From contig JAGVKR010000271.1 of assembly GCA_020050375.1 (NCBI GenBank), positions 1-16,569 on the forward strand: a stretch of DNA of 16,569 bases, read 5' to 3'. Source of the DNA: Planctomycetales bacterium (GTDB lineage Bacteria > Planctomycetota > Planctomycetia > Planctomycetales > Planctomycetaceae). Each line of letters begins with the position of its first letter. The stretch's first letter is position 1. The notes beneath the pieces were generated by a model that was not told the origin of the DNA, did not search any database, and worked only from the letters and a program-made list of their open reading frames with translations. The translations under genes were made by a program, and so were the position numbers. This document shows positions 6,242 to 16,549 of this stretch, piece after piece.

Positions 6242-7792
6242 TCACTGTTCGATCGTGGCGGATGTCTGGCGGATGGGATCGGCAGGCGAAGCGGAGCTTC
6301 GGGAGGTGCGTTCCCAAGCGGAGCTTGGGAACGAGGTTGGTGTGGGTCGCTCGGCGCTGGTGTCGCCGGCGATTGTCACCTGCAGCCGGGCGTGAGGCGG
6401 GGCTTCGATGACGACGCAGTTTCGCTGGTTGTTCGACTTAGGCGTGGTGCAGCGCACGAAGGCCGTCGCGGTGCCGCGCAACTTGAGCTCGAGCGGCCCG
6501 TCTGTCGCCGACCAAAAATGTCGATGCGGCCCGGCCAGTTGACAACCTCCCAATTGACTCTGGAGATCGAGCGACGGGAGCGCGCTCTGATGCAGGGCGA
6601 TCGTCCAGTGCCGATAGAGAGTGGCGAACGGGCGTCCCGTGACCGTTTCGAGGTTCTCGATGCCGGTTTGCGGGTTGACGGCCAGCTCGTGCAACAGTTC
6701 CTTTCCAAAGCCGTCGGCACACCATTGCAGAAAGAGGTAGGTCGCTCCCCGGCAGGCGGGATCGCGCCATAATCCAGCCCGATAGTAGTCGCGCACGACG
6801 AGCGGAGTTTCGTGCGGCTTCTCCAAAAAACTCTGAACGCGGCGATCGAGATTCGACCAGCCGGTCTCGTGCAGACGTTCGGCGACGTGGGCGATCGCCT
6901 CGTTGAGCCAGTCGGCCTCGTCGGGGAAACCGTAAGATCGCCGCGGGCTGAACTGTCGCAGGCTGCAACACACGGCGTGCGTGTACTCGTGGGCCAGGAG
7001 CGCGGCCAATTCCGGTCCGGGGCGGAGCGCCGAGTTCAAATACAACACGTCGCCTCGATTGCTGTACGGCGCGATCCCGCCCGGATGAAAATCGCTGCTG
7101 CGGACAAAGCCATTCACCGACGTGCGTCCTCCCTGCAAATGCCCCAGCCAGGGAGTGAGCAGCACCGCCAGCTTGCCGTCGCCGTCGACGTCGCTGTGCG
7201 TTCCCAGGAATTCCCGGCTGCGCGGAATGATCCGCTCGTCGAGCAGACGCACGATTTCATCGATCAATCCCGCCGCCAACTCGGCCGGCTTGATCTGCAC
7301 GTCGCAATAGACGCGGATGTTGCGTCCCTCGGTCGCAAGTCTCGCGTCGACGCGCGTATAGCCGCGCGGGTCTTCGAGAGCCGTGTCGGTGACGTGCAGG
7401 TGAAAATCGCGGGCTTTGAGGCTTGAGGCATGAGGCTCGAGGCTTGAGGGAAAAGCGGTCGCGGGGGCCGTTGGCTGATACCGCGTCCACTGCAAGGGAG
7501 CAATCTCGCGCAAAGCGGCGGGGGTGTGCGCAGGCTCTGTCTCGTTCGATAGCGTAACTCGAAACGTCTGGTCCGGGTCTCCCAGGCTGCTCACGATCAG
7601 GTCGCACGTCCCGTCGAGATTCCCCGGCAGGTCGATCGCGGTTTTGGCGGAGCTGACGTCGACGGCAAAATAGCCATCGGGAGAGGTTGCGGACGACGAG
7701 AGCGTCGTTGATGGCGTCTCGGCTCGAAGCCAGGCCCAGCCCACCAGGGCGAGAAACAGGCCGCCGGTGATGGCGACGAATCGGCCGAGCAT
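6242..7792 (-). CDS. Secreted HEXXH metallopeptidase (M30-like gluzincin)
   Basis: A 516-residue protein starts at the ATG at 7792, with gaggg about 8 bases upstream. Residues 1-24 are a signal peptide or anchor (MLGRFVAITGGLFLALVGWAW). The zinc site HEYTH is at 268-272, and DWLNEAIAHVAE supplies the likely third ligand Glu298, a gluzincin arrangement resembling hyicolysin-type M30 peptidases. A calcium-binding-like DVDGDGK (201-207) precedes it. The first 110 residues resemble a beta-rich prodomain or binding domain. Two insertions derive from repeats: residues about 114-126 (SSLEPHASSLK) come from a heptamer array, and the last 30 or so residues (with FPSSAWERT) come from cccaagc-type hairpins, so the natural C-terminus was probably shorter or has been replaced. 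It probably degrades extracellular protein. Family level is fairly sure; the M30 assignment is tentative. Confidence 0.85.
   Translation of the reverse strand: MLGRFVAITGGLFLALVGWAWLRAETPSTTLSSSATSPDGYFAVDVSSAKTAIDLPGNLDGTCDLIVSSLGDPDQTFRVTLSNETEPAHTPAALREIAPLQWTRYQPTAPATAFPSSLEPHASSLKARDFHLHVTDTALEDPRGYTRVDARLATEGRNIRVYCDVQIKPAELAAGLIDEIVRLLDERIIPRSREFLGTHSDVDGDGKLAVLLTPWLGHLQGGRTSVNGFVRSSDFHPGGIAPYSNRGDVLYLNSALRPGPELAALLAHEYTHAVCCSLRQFSPRRSYGFPDEADWLNEAIAHVAERLHETGWSNLDRRVQSFLEKPHETPLVVRDYYRAGLWRDPACRGATYLFLQWCADGFGKELLHELAVNPQTGIENLETVTGRPFATLYRHWTIALHQSALPSLDLQSQLGGCQLAGPHRHFWSATDGPLELKLRGTATAFVRCTTPKSNNQRNCVVIEAPPHARLQVTIAGDTSAERPTPTSFPSSAWERTSRSSASPADPIRQTSATIEQ
6287..6332. repeat. Two hairpins inside the metallopeptidase 3' end
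   Basis: cgaagc-gga-gcttcg (6287-6301) and gttcccaagc-gga-gcttgggaac (6310-6332) share the gga loop and the gc...gc stem base. Both are translated, in the minus-strand gene, as part of its C-terminal tail. Confidence 0.8.
7414..7448. repeat. Heptamer array inside the metallopeptidase gene (gcttgag type)
   Basis: Five 7-mers in a row (ctttgag, gcttgag, gcatgag, gctcgag, gcttgag) match the intergenic element at 5141-5249. They are read without a stop in the minus-strand frame as a Ser/Leu/His-rich segment. Confidence 0.8.
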
Positions 7793-7915
7793 TGGGGAAC
7801 CCTCGCGTTGACTCGCCGTCGAACTGCCCGTGGCACGTCTGATCGCGGCGCAATTTCCCCCTATGGAGAGGTATCGGCTGATCCGGGCCTCAAACTTGAT
7901 GGAATCGGCAAAGTT

Positions 7916-7957
7916 GATGAAGTGCGGAGTGCGGAATTCGGAGTGGGGAGTGGAAAG
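7916..7957. repeat. Heptamer array between the divergent peptidase and phosphatase genes
   Basis: Six units of 7 bases (gatgaag, tgcggag, tgcggaa, ttcggag, tggggag, tggaaag) lie in the gap that must hold both promoters. No inverted partner arm is visible nearby, unlike at 4058-4149. Confidence 0.75.
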
Positions 7958-8060
7958 CCAAAAGCGGATGGGGTGTCGAGGCTTTGAGCGGTGGAGTCTG
8001 AACCGTTAAGATTGATCGCCGGCCTGTTCGGTCAATCCCTCGCCTTTGATTTCATACGCC

Positions 8061-9728
8061 ATGCCTGCTCTGCGTTCGGTTGCGATGTTCGTCGTTATCG
8101 GTGTTTGTTGGCTTCCCGCGACCGCAGTTTCGGGAGAAGACTTTCTCCGCGATTTGCAGACGCAGGCCATCACTGCCGACGTTTCGCCGTTCGGTCACTG
8201 GGGGCCCGATCCCGCGAAATACACGGCGTGGGGCAGTCACACGAACCGCCTGATCCCGGTGTATACGTTCGGCACAAAAGGGGCGGGCAAAGGAATCGAC
8301 CTGACGGACTACACCGGCGCCAACAGTGTCTATCGTAGTGCCGAGGAACTGCGGCGGATTTACGGATCGATTCCCACCCACACGCTCAACCCGCAGGCCG
8401 AATACCTCGATCAAACCGATCTGGCTGCGATCCAGCGGGCCGGGTTCTCCGCCGGAAAGAAGCACATCTTCCTCGTCATCTTCGACGGGATGGACTGGCA
8501 GACCACCTGGATCGCCGCGACGTACAATCGGCGCGATGTCGCGTATCGGGAAGGTCGCGGGGCGGGGCTCCATTTTCTGGATTACACGGCCAACGGAACG
8601 ACGCAATTCGGCTGGATGGTGACGACCCCGCATAACGAGGGGACCGACGTCGACATCGACGAACAGCGCGTGCTGAACCCCGGAGGAAAGCTTCGCGGCG
8701 GTTACAACGTCGAGAAGGCCGGCCCGAATCCGTGGACGCCGGGGAACGACCCCTATTATCCGATCGCGAAAACGGCGGGAGATGCCAAGGGAGTCGGAGA
8801 GCACGCCTATCCCGATTCGGCCTCGACGGCGATGGCGATGACGAGCGGCGTCAAGACCTACAATAACGCCATCAACGTCGACGTCACCGGCCACCACGTG
8901 CCGGCCGTCGCGCACGAGCTGCAGGAGCGCGGGCTGAAAATCGGGGTGTTGACGAGTGTGCCGATCAGTCACGCCACGCCGGCATGTGCCTACGCGCAGA
9001 ACGTCGACCGCGACGATTATCAGGACATCGCCCGAGATCTCGTCGGTCTGCCATCGATTTCACATCCGAACAAGCCTTTGTCAGGCGTCGACGTGCTGAT
9101 CGGCGGAGGCTTTGGAGACGAGCTCAAAGAACACAAGGCGCAGGGCAAAAACTACGTGCCCGGCAACCCGTGGATGTCAGCCGAAGACCGCCGGAAGATT
9201 GATGTTGCCCACGGCGGTCGATACGTGGTCTCTGAGCGAACCGCGGGTGTGAGTGGCCGCGCGGGTCTGACGGCGGCCGCGGAGGCAGCCGCTGGGGGGG
9301 ACCAGCGATTGTTCGGGTTTTACGGCGTTGCGAAAACGAAAGGTTGTCTCCCGTTTCAGACGGCTGACGGCCGGTACGATCCGGCGATCGGACGGAGCAA
9401 GGTGGCCCAGGAGTACACGACGGCCGACATCAACGAAAATCCCACACTGGCCGACATGACGGCCGCCGCGCTCAAAGTTCTCGAAACAAACCGGTCCGGC
9501 TTCTGGCTGATGGTCGAAGCGGGGGACGTCGACTGGGCCAATCACGACGACAACATCGACACGTCGATCGGCGCGGTCAACAGCGGCGATGCGGCGGTGA
9601 AAACGATCACCGACTGGGTCGAGCGGCACAGCAACTGGAACGAGTCGCTGCTGATCGTCACGGCCGACCACGGGCACTACCTCGTCGTCGATCGACCGGA
9701 GATGCTGACGGGAAAGAGTGGCAAATGA
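8061..9728 (+). CDS. Secreted alkaline phosphatase, short C-terminus
   Basis: A 555-residue protein. ATG 8061 starts a signal peptide (MPALRSVAMFVVIGVCWLPA, cleavage near VSG); a TTG at 8046 in the same frame is less likely. It is a PhoA-family phosphomonoesterase releasing phosphate outside the cytoplasm with zinc and magnesium. Family residues are visible: Asp142 in IFDGMD, nucleophile Ser253 in PDSASTAMAMTSG, His304/Thr306 in SHATPA (the E. coli D153/T155 positions), Glu486/Asp491/His495 in VEAGDVDWANH, and Asp536/His537 in TADHGH. The protein stops only 18 residues after that pair, so the region carrying E. coli zinc ligand His412 has no visible counterpart. The stop codon lies at the first unit of a heptamer array, suggesting the end was altered by the repeat. 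It is divergent from the metallopeptidase. No Pho box was identified. Confidence 0.88.
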   Translation: MPALRSVAMFVVIGVCWLPATAVSGEDFLRDLQTQAITADVSPFGHWGPDPAKYTAWGSHTNRLIPVYTFGTKGAGKGIDLTDYTGANSVYRSAEELRRIYGSIPTHTLNPQAEYLDQTDLAAIQRAGFSAGKKHIFLVIFDGMDWQTTWIAATYNRRDVAYREGRGAGLHFLDYTANGTTQFGWMVTTPHNEGTDVDIDEQRVLNPGGKLRGGYNVEKAGPNPWTPGNDPYYPIAKTAGDAKGVGEHAYPDSASTAMAMTSGVKTYNNAINVDVTGHHVPAVAHELQERGLKIGVLTSVPISHATPACAYAQNVDRDDYQDIARDLVGLPSISHPNKPLSGVDVLIGGGFGDELKEHKAQGKNYVPGNPWMSAEDRRKIDVAHGGRYVVSERTAGVSGRAGLTAAAEAAAGGDQRLFGFYGVAKTKGCLPFQTADGRYDPAIGRSKVAQEYTTADINENPTLADMTAAALKVLETNRSGFWLMVEAGDVDWANHDDNIDTSIGAVNSGDAAVKTITDWVERHSNWNESLLIVTADHGHYLVVDRPEMLTGKSGK

Positions 9729-9858
9729 CGAAGCTCGAATGCCTAAAGACAAATGTCTAAGGAAATCCGAAAGACAAAAATCTAAAGGCGCCTTTGGCCA
9801 TTTTCCCTTTTGTGTTTTTGTCTTTCTTTAGACATTTGAATTTCGTCCTTCGTCATTT
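9723..9858. repeat. Large inverted heptamer element (tgacgaa type) at the phosphatase 3' end
   Basis: Outer arms aaatgacgaag (9723-9733) and cttcgtcattt (9848-9858) match perfectly. Middle arms caaatgtctaa (9750-9760) and ttagacatttg (9828-9838) match, as do inner arms gaaagacaaaaa (9769-9780) and tttttgtctttc (9815-9826). The left arm reads as 7-mers ending in AA from 9726 (tgacgaa, gctcgaa, tgcctaa, agacaaa, tgtctaa). A palindrome, aaaggcgccttt, lies at 9784-9795. The element fills the gap between the phosphatase and SET genes almost exactly. Confidence 0.85.
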
Positions 9859-9864
9859 CTCCCG

Positions 9865-10329
9865 ATGCCCCCTGCCCTCTCAATCCTCGAATGCGACGTG
9901 GGGCGCGGCCTGTTTGCCGCGGAGGTTATTGCTGCCGGATGCGAGATCCTGCGGTTCACGGGCCCTTTACTCACACTGAACGAAGTTCGAGCCAACGGCG
10001 CCGGCGCGGCCAACGCGCTGCAGATCGGCGTCGATCGCTACCTCGATCTTGACGGGCCGGGCCGCTTCGCGAATCACTCGTGCACACCCAACGCTGGTGT
10101 TGTCGACAACACGCGGCTGGTGGCCCTGCGCGCAATCGCTGCCGGAGAGGAGATTCGGTTCGACTACTCAACAACGATCAGCGACGGCTGGACGATGGCC
10201 TGTCGCTGCGGTTCGCCCGATTGCCGCGGGCTGGTGGTCGCCTTCCAGTTGCTCCCCCCTCTTCTGCAACGGCGATACGCCGTGTTGGGGGTGGTGCAGC
10301 GTTTCATGCTGGAAGAGGTGGAAGCGTAG
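9865..10329 (+). CDS. SET-domain protein lysine methyltransferase
   Basis: A 154-residue protein starts at ATG 9865; no clear ribosome site is seen because the bases upstream belong to the repeat at 9723-9858. The SET fold is complete though compact: GRGLFAAEVIAAG (13-25, cofactor strand), RFANHSCTPN (67-76, the NHSC cofactor and knot motif), AIAAGEEIRFDYS (90-102, with the catalytic-pocket tyrosine) and a post-SET-like CRCGSPDC (113-120) with three cysteines that could bind zinc. Such enzymes move methyl groups from S-adenosylmethionine to lysine, in bacteria on mostly unknown proteins. No pre-SET or partner domain is present. It lies on the same strand as the alkaline phosphatase, but the repeat separates them, so its promoter is unclear. 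Confidence 0.88.
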   Translation: MPPALSILECDVGRGLFAAEVIAAGCEILRFTGPLLTLNEVRANGAGAANALQIGVDRYLDLDGPGRFANHSCTPNAGVVDNTRLVALRAIAAGEEIRFDYSTTISDGWTMACRCGSPDCRGLVVAFQLLPPLLQRRYAVLGVVQRFMLEEVEA

Positions 10330-10379
10330 GGCCAAACGGAACGCGGTTTGTATTCGTTGGGATGACACGTGGCAGCAGT

Positions 10380-10562
10380 CTATTCCCACACAAACCCCAC
10401 ATCAATGAAAAAAACGAACGTGTTGACCCGTCCTTCTTCGGCGAGGTGCTTCGCGAGGGTTTCCGCCTCCGAGACCGTGTCTTCAATGGCGGCGATGTAA
10501 AAGCCGGAGAGCGAGGCGACGGCGACCGCGTAGCCGCCCGATTTTTCATTCAACGTGGGCAT
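10380..10562 (-). CDS. Small hypothetical protein, 60 residues
   Basis: A minus-strand frame starts at the ATG at 10562. The peptide is natural-looking: a beta-type segment GGYAVAVASLSGFYIAA, a helix-like stretch TVSEAETLAKHLAEEG and an ending with VFFIDVGFVWE, suggesting a small alpha/beta domain. No signal peptide or motif is recognised. It precedes the DNA polymerase I gene end with a repeat between, and converges with the SET gene. Overlapping frames on both strands have poorer composition. I do not recognise the family, and no strong ribosome site is visible. Confidence 0.55.
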   Translation of the reverse strand: MPTLNEKSGGYAVAVASLSGFYIAAIEDTVSEAETLAKHLAEEGRVNTFVFFIDVGFVWE

Positions 10563-10599
10563 GTTTGGATCGACTTGAGGAAGAGAAATTGTGCTGAAG

Positions 10600-10691
10600 C
10601 CAGCGAGCGGCGGGGTTGATCCCCGCCGTCCGTCTGCATTGTGTCATTTCATTCACAACGTACCGCCGGCATTAAGCCGGCGGCTCGCTGG
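10600..10691. repeat. Nested triple stem-loop element
   Basis: Outer arms ccagcgagc (10600-10608) and gctcgctgg (10683-10691) enclose two inner hairpins: cggcgggg-ttgat-ccccgccg (10608-10628) and ccgccggc-attaa-gccggcgg (10663-10683). All stems are perfect and the whole can fold as a three-way cruciform. It ends 27 bases before the DNA polymerase I stop codon side and may act as a transcript terminator or as a REP-type mobile palindrome. Confidence 0.8.
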
Positions 10692-10717
10692 GGCGAGGTT
10701 GGTTCGTCCGGGAGTTT

Positions 10718-13648
<2,931 letters not shown>

Positions 13649-14084
13649 GAAAGATTTCACCGGAAAACAAGGGCCGCGTGATCCCGCCGGCGTTACGCGA
13701 ACGTGCCGGATGCGCCACCTGCGGCGCGAGCGCCGCGGGACATCCTCGTGACACGTCTGCGGATTATGAGACCTCTAGCATGAAAATCCCAGCCCCGGCG
13801 AAAATGTGGGCTGAGGGGGCGGAGACCGGGTGTCCGGCGTGAGCGACAATCGCCGATGGAAACCGGAGAACCGAAGAGCGAGAGTGAAAAGCGACAAGCC
13901 GTGTTTTGCGTTCGAACGGTTCTGCGCGAGTGTCCAGCGAGCGATCGGCACAATCGATTTGTCCGTGGAATTCGGGAAAAAGCTCGCACTTTGCCCAGCG
14001 GTCGATTAAGTTGTTGACACCGGTCTATCTCCTTTTAGAATCGATAGATAAGCCGAAGTCTGCACCAATTCCGGAGTTAATTCG
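13649..14084. other. Gap between polA and the coiled-coil gene, with divergent start regions
   Basis: About 430 bases without a supported gene; a 98-codon minus frame (13693-13989) is arginine-rich and looks like noise. It holds a perfect hairpin, gcggcgc-ga-gcgccgc (13721-13736), and near its right end a strong promoter for the plus-strand gene. No clear polA promoter was recognised. Confidence 0.6.
14014..14041 (+). promoter_or_regulatory. Sigma70-type promoter for the coiled-coil protein gene
   Basis: TTGACA (14014-14019, perfect -35) is followed after 16 bases by TAGAAT (14036-14041, one mismatch to TATAAT). Transcription would begin near 14048, giving a leader of under 40 bases with ggag about 8 bases before the ATG at 14085. 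This is the best promoter in the window and suggests steady, strong expression. Confidence 0.7.
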
Positions 14085-15662
14085 ATGGCCTCTTCGTCCA
14101 AGCCCACCGGTGTCCATTACGCGCTCGTGTTCTTTGTGTTGCTCAGCATTGTGTGCGGGGTGGGCTGGCTGTTGGCGCACAAGGGGAGCGGCAGCATCGG
14201 CGAGCTCAAGACGGCGAACGCCAATTTGACCAAAAAGGCCAATGACTCCGACTCCGCGCTGAAGTCGGCTCTCGACCAGATCGAACAGATCAAGAAGCTG
14301 CTGGGGGCCAAATACGCCGATGTGGGGGCAGACACGAGCAACCCCAATACGGTCCTGGGGGATATGTTTGACCATATCCAGAAGTTCAGCAACGGCAGCC
14401 CACAGCCGACTTACAACGACACGCTCGTGAAGCAGGCCGAGGCGCTTCGCGACGTCACCACCCATCGCGACAAGTTGAATGAGCAGTTGCAGACCGAGCT
14501 GGCCACGTTCCTGCAGGCGAAAGAAGAGCTCAACGCCAAGCTGGGGGCTGAAAAGGCGGCCCGTGAATTGGCCGATACCGACAAGACCAAGGCCGACAAC
14601 ACGCACTCCGAAGAGCTCAAGACGAAGGAGCTTGGCCTGGCGGAGCTGCGCAATCAGGTGGCGAAGACGCAACAGGAATACGACGAGTACAAAGCCTCCA
14701 CGACTGCCAGCATCAAGCAACTCGAGACACGCGTCCAAAACCTGCTGGCCATCAACCGCAAGGTTGGTGACGAGCTCGAGCAGAAGACGCGCGTCACGTT
14801 CGAAGTGGCTGACGGCACGATCGAATGGATCGATTCGGTCACCCGCCGCGTCTACATCAATCTCGGTTCAGTCGACGGCCTTCGCGCCCGAACGACGTTC
14901 AGCGTGTATCGCAAGAACAACTCGGGCGTGGGACGTGGCTCTCGACCGGGATCGACCGGGCCGGAAGACGTCAAGGGGGCGATTGAGGTCACACGGATCA
15001 CCGGCCCGCACTCGGCGGAAGCCAAGATCCTCGATGAAGACCTCTACCATCCGATCGGGAAAGGGGACCCGATCTATTCTCCGCTGTGGAGCTCGGGCCG
15101 CGGCGAGTCGTTTGCGTTCATCGGAATCGCCGATCTTGACGGCGACGGCAAGAGCGATCGCGACATCCTCCATGAGGTCGTCGCGACGGCCGGCGGGACG
15201 ATCGACAACGAGGTCGACGACAAGGGGAACTTGTGGGTCAACGGCAAGCTGTCAGACGATAAGAAGCCGAAGCTTACGGAAAAGACCAAGTTCCTCGTGA
15301 AGGGGGCGCTCCCCGAGCCGGGCGCCGGCCCCACCGATAACGAGGAGAATTCGATCAGCATCGAAATCACCAAGCTCAACAAGGAAATGGACCAGCAGGC
15401 CCGCGAACGGGGAATTCGCGTCGTCAGCCTCAGCGACTTTCTGAGCTTCATCGGGTACAAGTCGCAGCGTCGCCTGTTTGTTCCGGGGGATGACGGCAAG
15501 TACACGTTGAAGAACGCAGGGCGCGGCGCCGCCGCTCCTCAGCCCCCGCCGGGCTCGGTGTCGAGCGGAACTGTCTCGGGAGCGTACGATCGAAACAAGA
15601 CGACGACCCCGACAAGCGGCGGTCCAGCCGGCAGGAAGTTCCGCAATCCCAACGGCAAATGA
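14085..15662 (+). CDS. Membrane-anchored coiled-coil protein with unknown C-terminal domain
   Basis: A 525-residue protein with a clear ribosome site and a strong promoter. A single membrane helix spans about residues 12-31 (YALVFFVLLSIVCGVGWLL) with a short cytoplasmic start, so most of the protein should face the periplasm. Long coiled coils follow (about 38-77 and 116-245, rich in K, E, A, L and Q). A folded region (about 248-415) begins GTIEWIDSVTRRVYINLGS. It continues with a beta-barrel-like part (KGAIEVTRITGPHSAEAKI, then PIGKGDPIYSPLW). Next comes a segment with DLDGDGKSDRD and VVATAGGTIDNEV that loosely recalls a BRCT-like fold, ending TKFLVKG. The last 45 residues are Pro/Gly/Thr-rich and disordered. 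The architecture suggests a structural or scaffold role in the envelope. I do not know a named family. Its 3' end overlaps the convergent gene by 124 bases. Confidence 0.85.
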   Translation: MASSSKPTGVHYALVFFVLLSIVCGVGWLLAHKGSGSIGELKTANANLTKKANDSDSALKSALDQIEQIKKLLGAKYADVGADTSNPNTVLGDMFDHIQKFSNGSPQPTYNDTLVKQAEALRDVTTHRDKLNEQLQTELATFLQAKEELNAKLGAEKAARELADTDKTKADNTHSEELKTKELGLAELRNQVAKTQQEYDEYKASTTASIKQLETRVQNLLAINRKVGDELEQKTRVTFEVADGTIEWIDSVTRRVYINLGSVDGLRARTTFSVYRKNNSGVGRGSRPGSTGPEDVKGAIEVTRITGPHSAEAKILDEDLYHPIGKGDPIYSPLWSSGRGESFAFIGIADLDGDGKSDRDILHEVVATAGGTIDNEVDDKGNLWVNGKLSDDKKPKLTEKTKFLVKGALPEPGAGPTDNEENSISIEITKLNKEMDQQARERGIRVVSLSDFLSFIGYKSQRRLFVPGDDGKYTLKNAGRGAAAPQPPPGSVSSGTVSGAYDRNKTTTPTSGGPAGRKFRNPNGK

Positions 15663-16549
15663 TCGTTGCACGCCGGTCTGGTTGAAAACTTCCGGTGTCG
15701 GTCGCGTTCCAGCGGCGAAGTCGAAACTGCGCCTTTCCTCGGCTGGGCGCCGTCCTTCTTCTTCGCCGCTCGTTTTGCCGCCTCGGCGATCACCCCGTCC
15801 GGGTCTTCATTGAAGGCGTCCCGGCAGCCGGTGCAGCAGAACCAGTAGGTTTTCCCTTTGTAGACGGTGCTCGACGTCCCTTTGCCGCCGGTGACGATGC
15901 ACTGCGGGCCGTCGACACCTTCTTCGGCGAGCTTCGTCCCCTCGCGGGTATAGCCGACTTCCGCCACCAGCGCGAACTGCTGCTGTTCTTTGAGCCGCGA
16001 CTGGTACAGCACCACCGTCCGCTTGTCCGAGAGCTGCTTGATATCGAGCTGGTGGATTCTTCCGTCCGTGGGGGTTCCCTCGGCTTTAGGGAGCGAAACC
16101 AGCGTCAGGCGGTTGTCAGCGAACGTGCCGGTGTAGCGCCGGGTCGATTTGTCGTCGAGGGTCGCGTCGAGCTGGTATTCGCGCTTGGCGGGGTCGAATG
16201 TCAGAAGGGCCGTGACGATCTGCTTGCCGTCCTTCACGTTGTACCGCAGCCCGACGCGCTCTTTTTTGATCTCCCAAACCCATTCTCCCTTTTCGAGCCA
16301 GGCGCCGGCGGTCGAGTTGCGTTTGGGACGCCCCACCCCGCGCCATTCGCCGACCAGATCGCCCAGTTCCTGCAAGGCGTCGAGCGAAACGGCACGCGAC
16401 TCTTCAGCGGTCAGTGCTTTCGATTCGGTTGCACCAGTCGCTACGGCTTTCTCTTTTCGGCCGGCCTCGCGATCGTCGCCGGCAAGGATGCCGCAGACGA
16501 CTCCGAGACACAGCACGCTTGCCAGCCAGTGGCGCCCGAGACCACGCAT
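15539..16549 (-). CDS. Secreted YHS/TRASH-like metal-binding protein with read-through C-terminus
   Basis: A 336-residue protein. ATG 16549 is chosen because aggggag lies about 8 bases upstream and the signal peptide (MRGLGRHWLASVLCLGVVCG) follows directly; an in-frame ATG at 16567 contains that ribosome site. Residues about 60-205 form a beta-rich domain (LVGEWRGVG, VGLRYNVKDG, YTGTFADNRLTL) like a calycin-type barrel. Residues about 212-260 carry a cysteine module: CIVTGG (Cys217) then YWFCCTGCRDAF (Cys238, 239, 242), matching YHS/TRASH domains that bind heavy metals. The family would normally end near the lysine-rich AAKRAAKKK (about 257-265). Here the frame runs on for about 70 residues, the last 40 of them antisense to the coiled-coil gene. 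It may sense or carry metal outside the cytoplasm. Confidence 0.8.
   Translation of the reverse strand: MRGLGRHWLASVLCLGVVCGILAGDDREAGRKEKAVATGATESKALTAEESRAVSLDALQELGDLVGEWRGVGRPKRNSTAGAWLEKGEWVWEIKKERVGLRYNVKDGKQIVTALLTFDPAKREYQLDATLDDKSTRRYTGTFADNRLTLVSLPKAEGTPTDGRIHQLDIKQLSDKRTVVLYQSRLKEQQQFALVAEVGYTREGTKLAEEGVDGPQCIVTGGKGTSSTVYKGKTYWFCCTGCRDAFNEDPDGVIAEAAKRAAKKKDGAQPRKGAVSTSPLERDRHRKFSTRPACNDHLPLGLRNFLPAGPPLVGVVVLFRSYAPETVPLDTEPGGG

Noticed and set aside
13693..13989. 98-codon minus-strand frame in the polA/coiled-coil gap
   Set aside because: Arginine- and serine-rich with no motif or ribosome site, and it overlaps the upstream region of the strong promoter.
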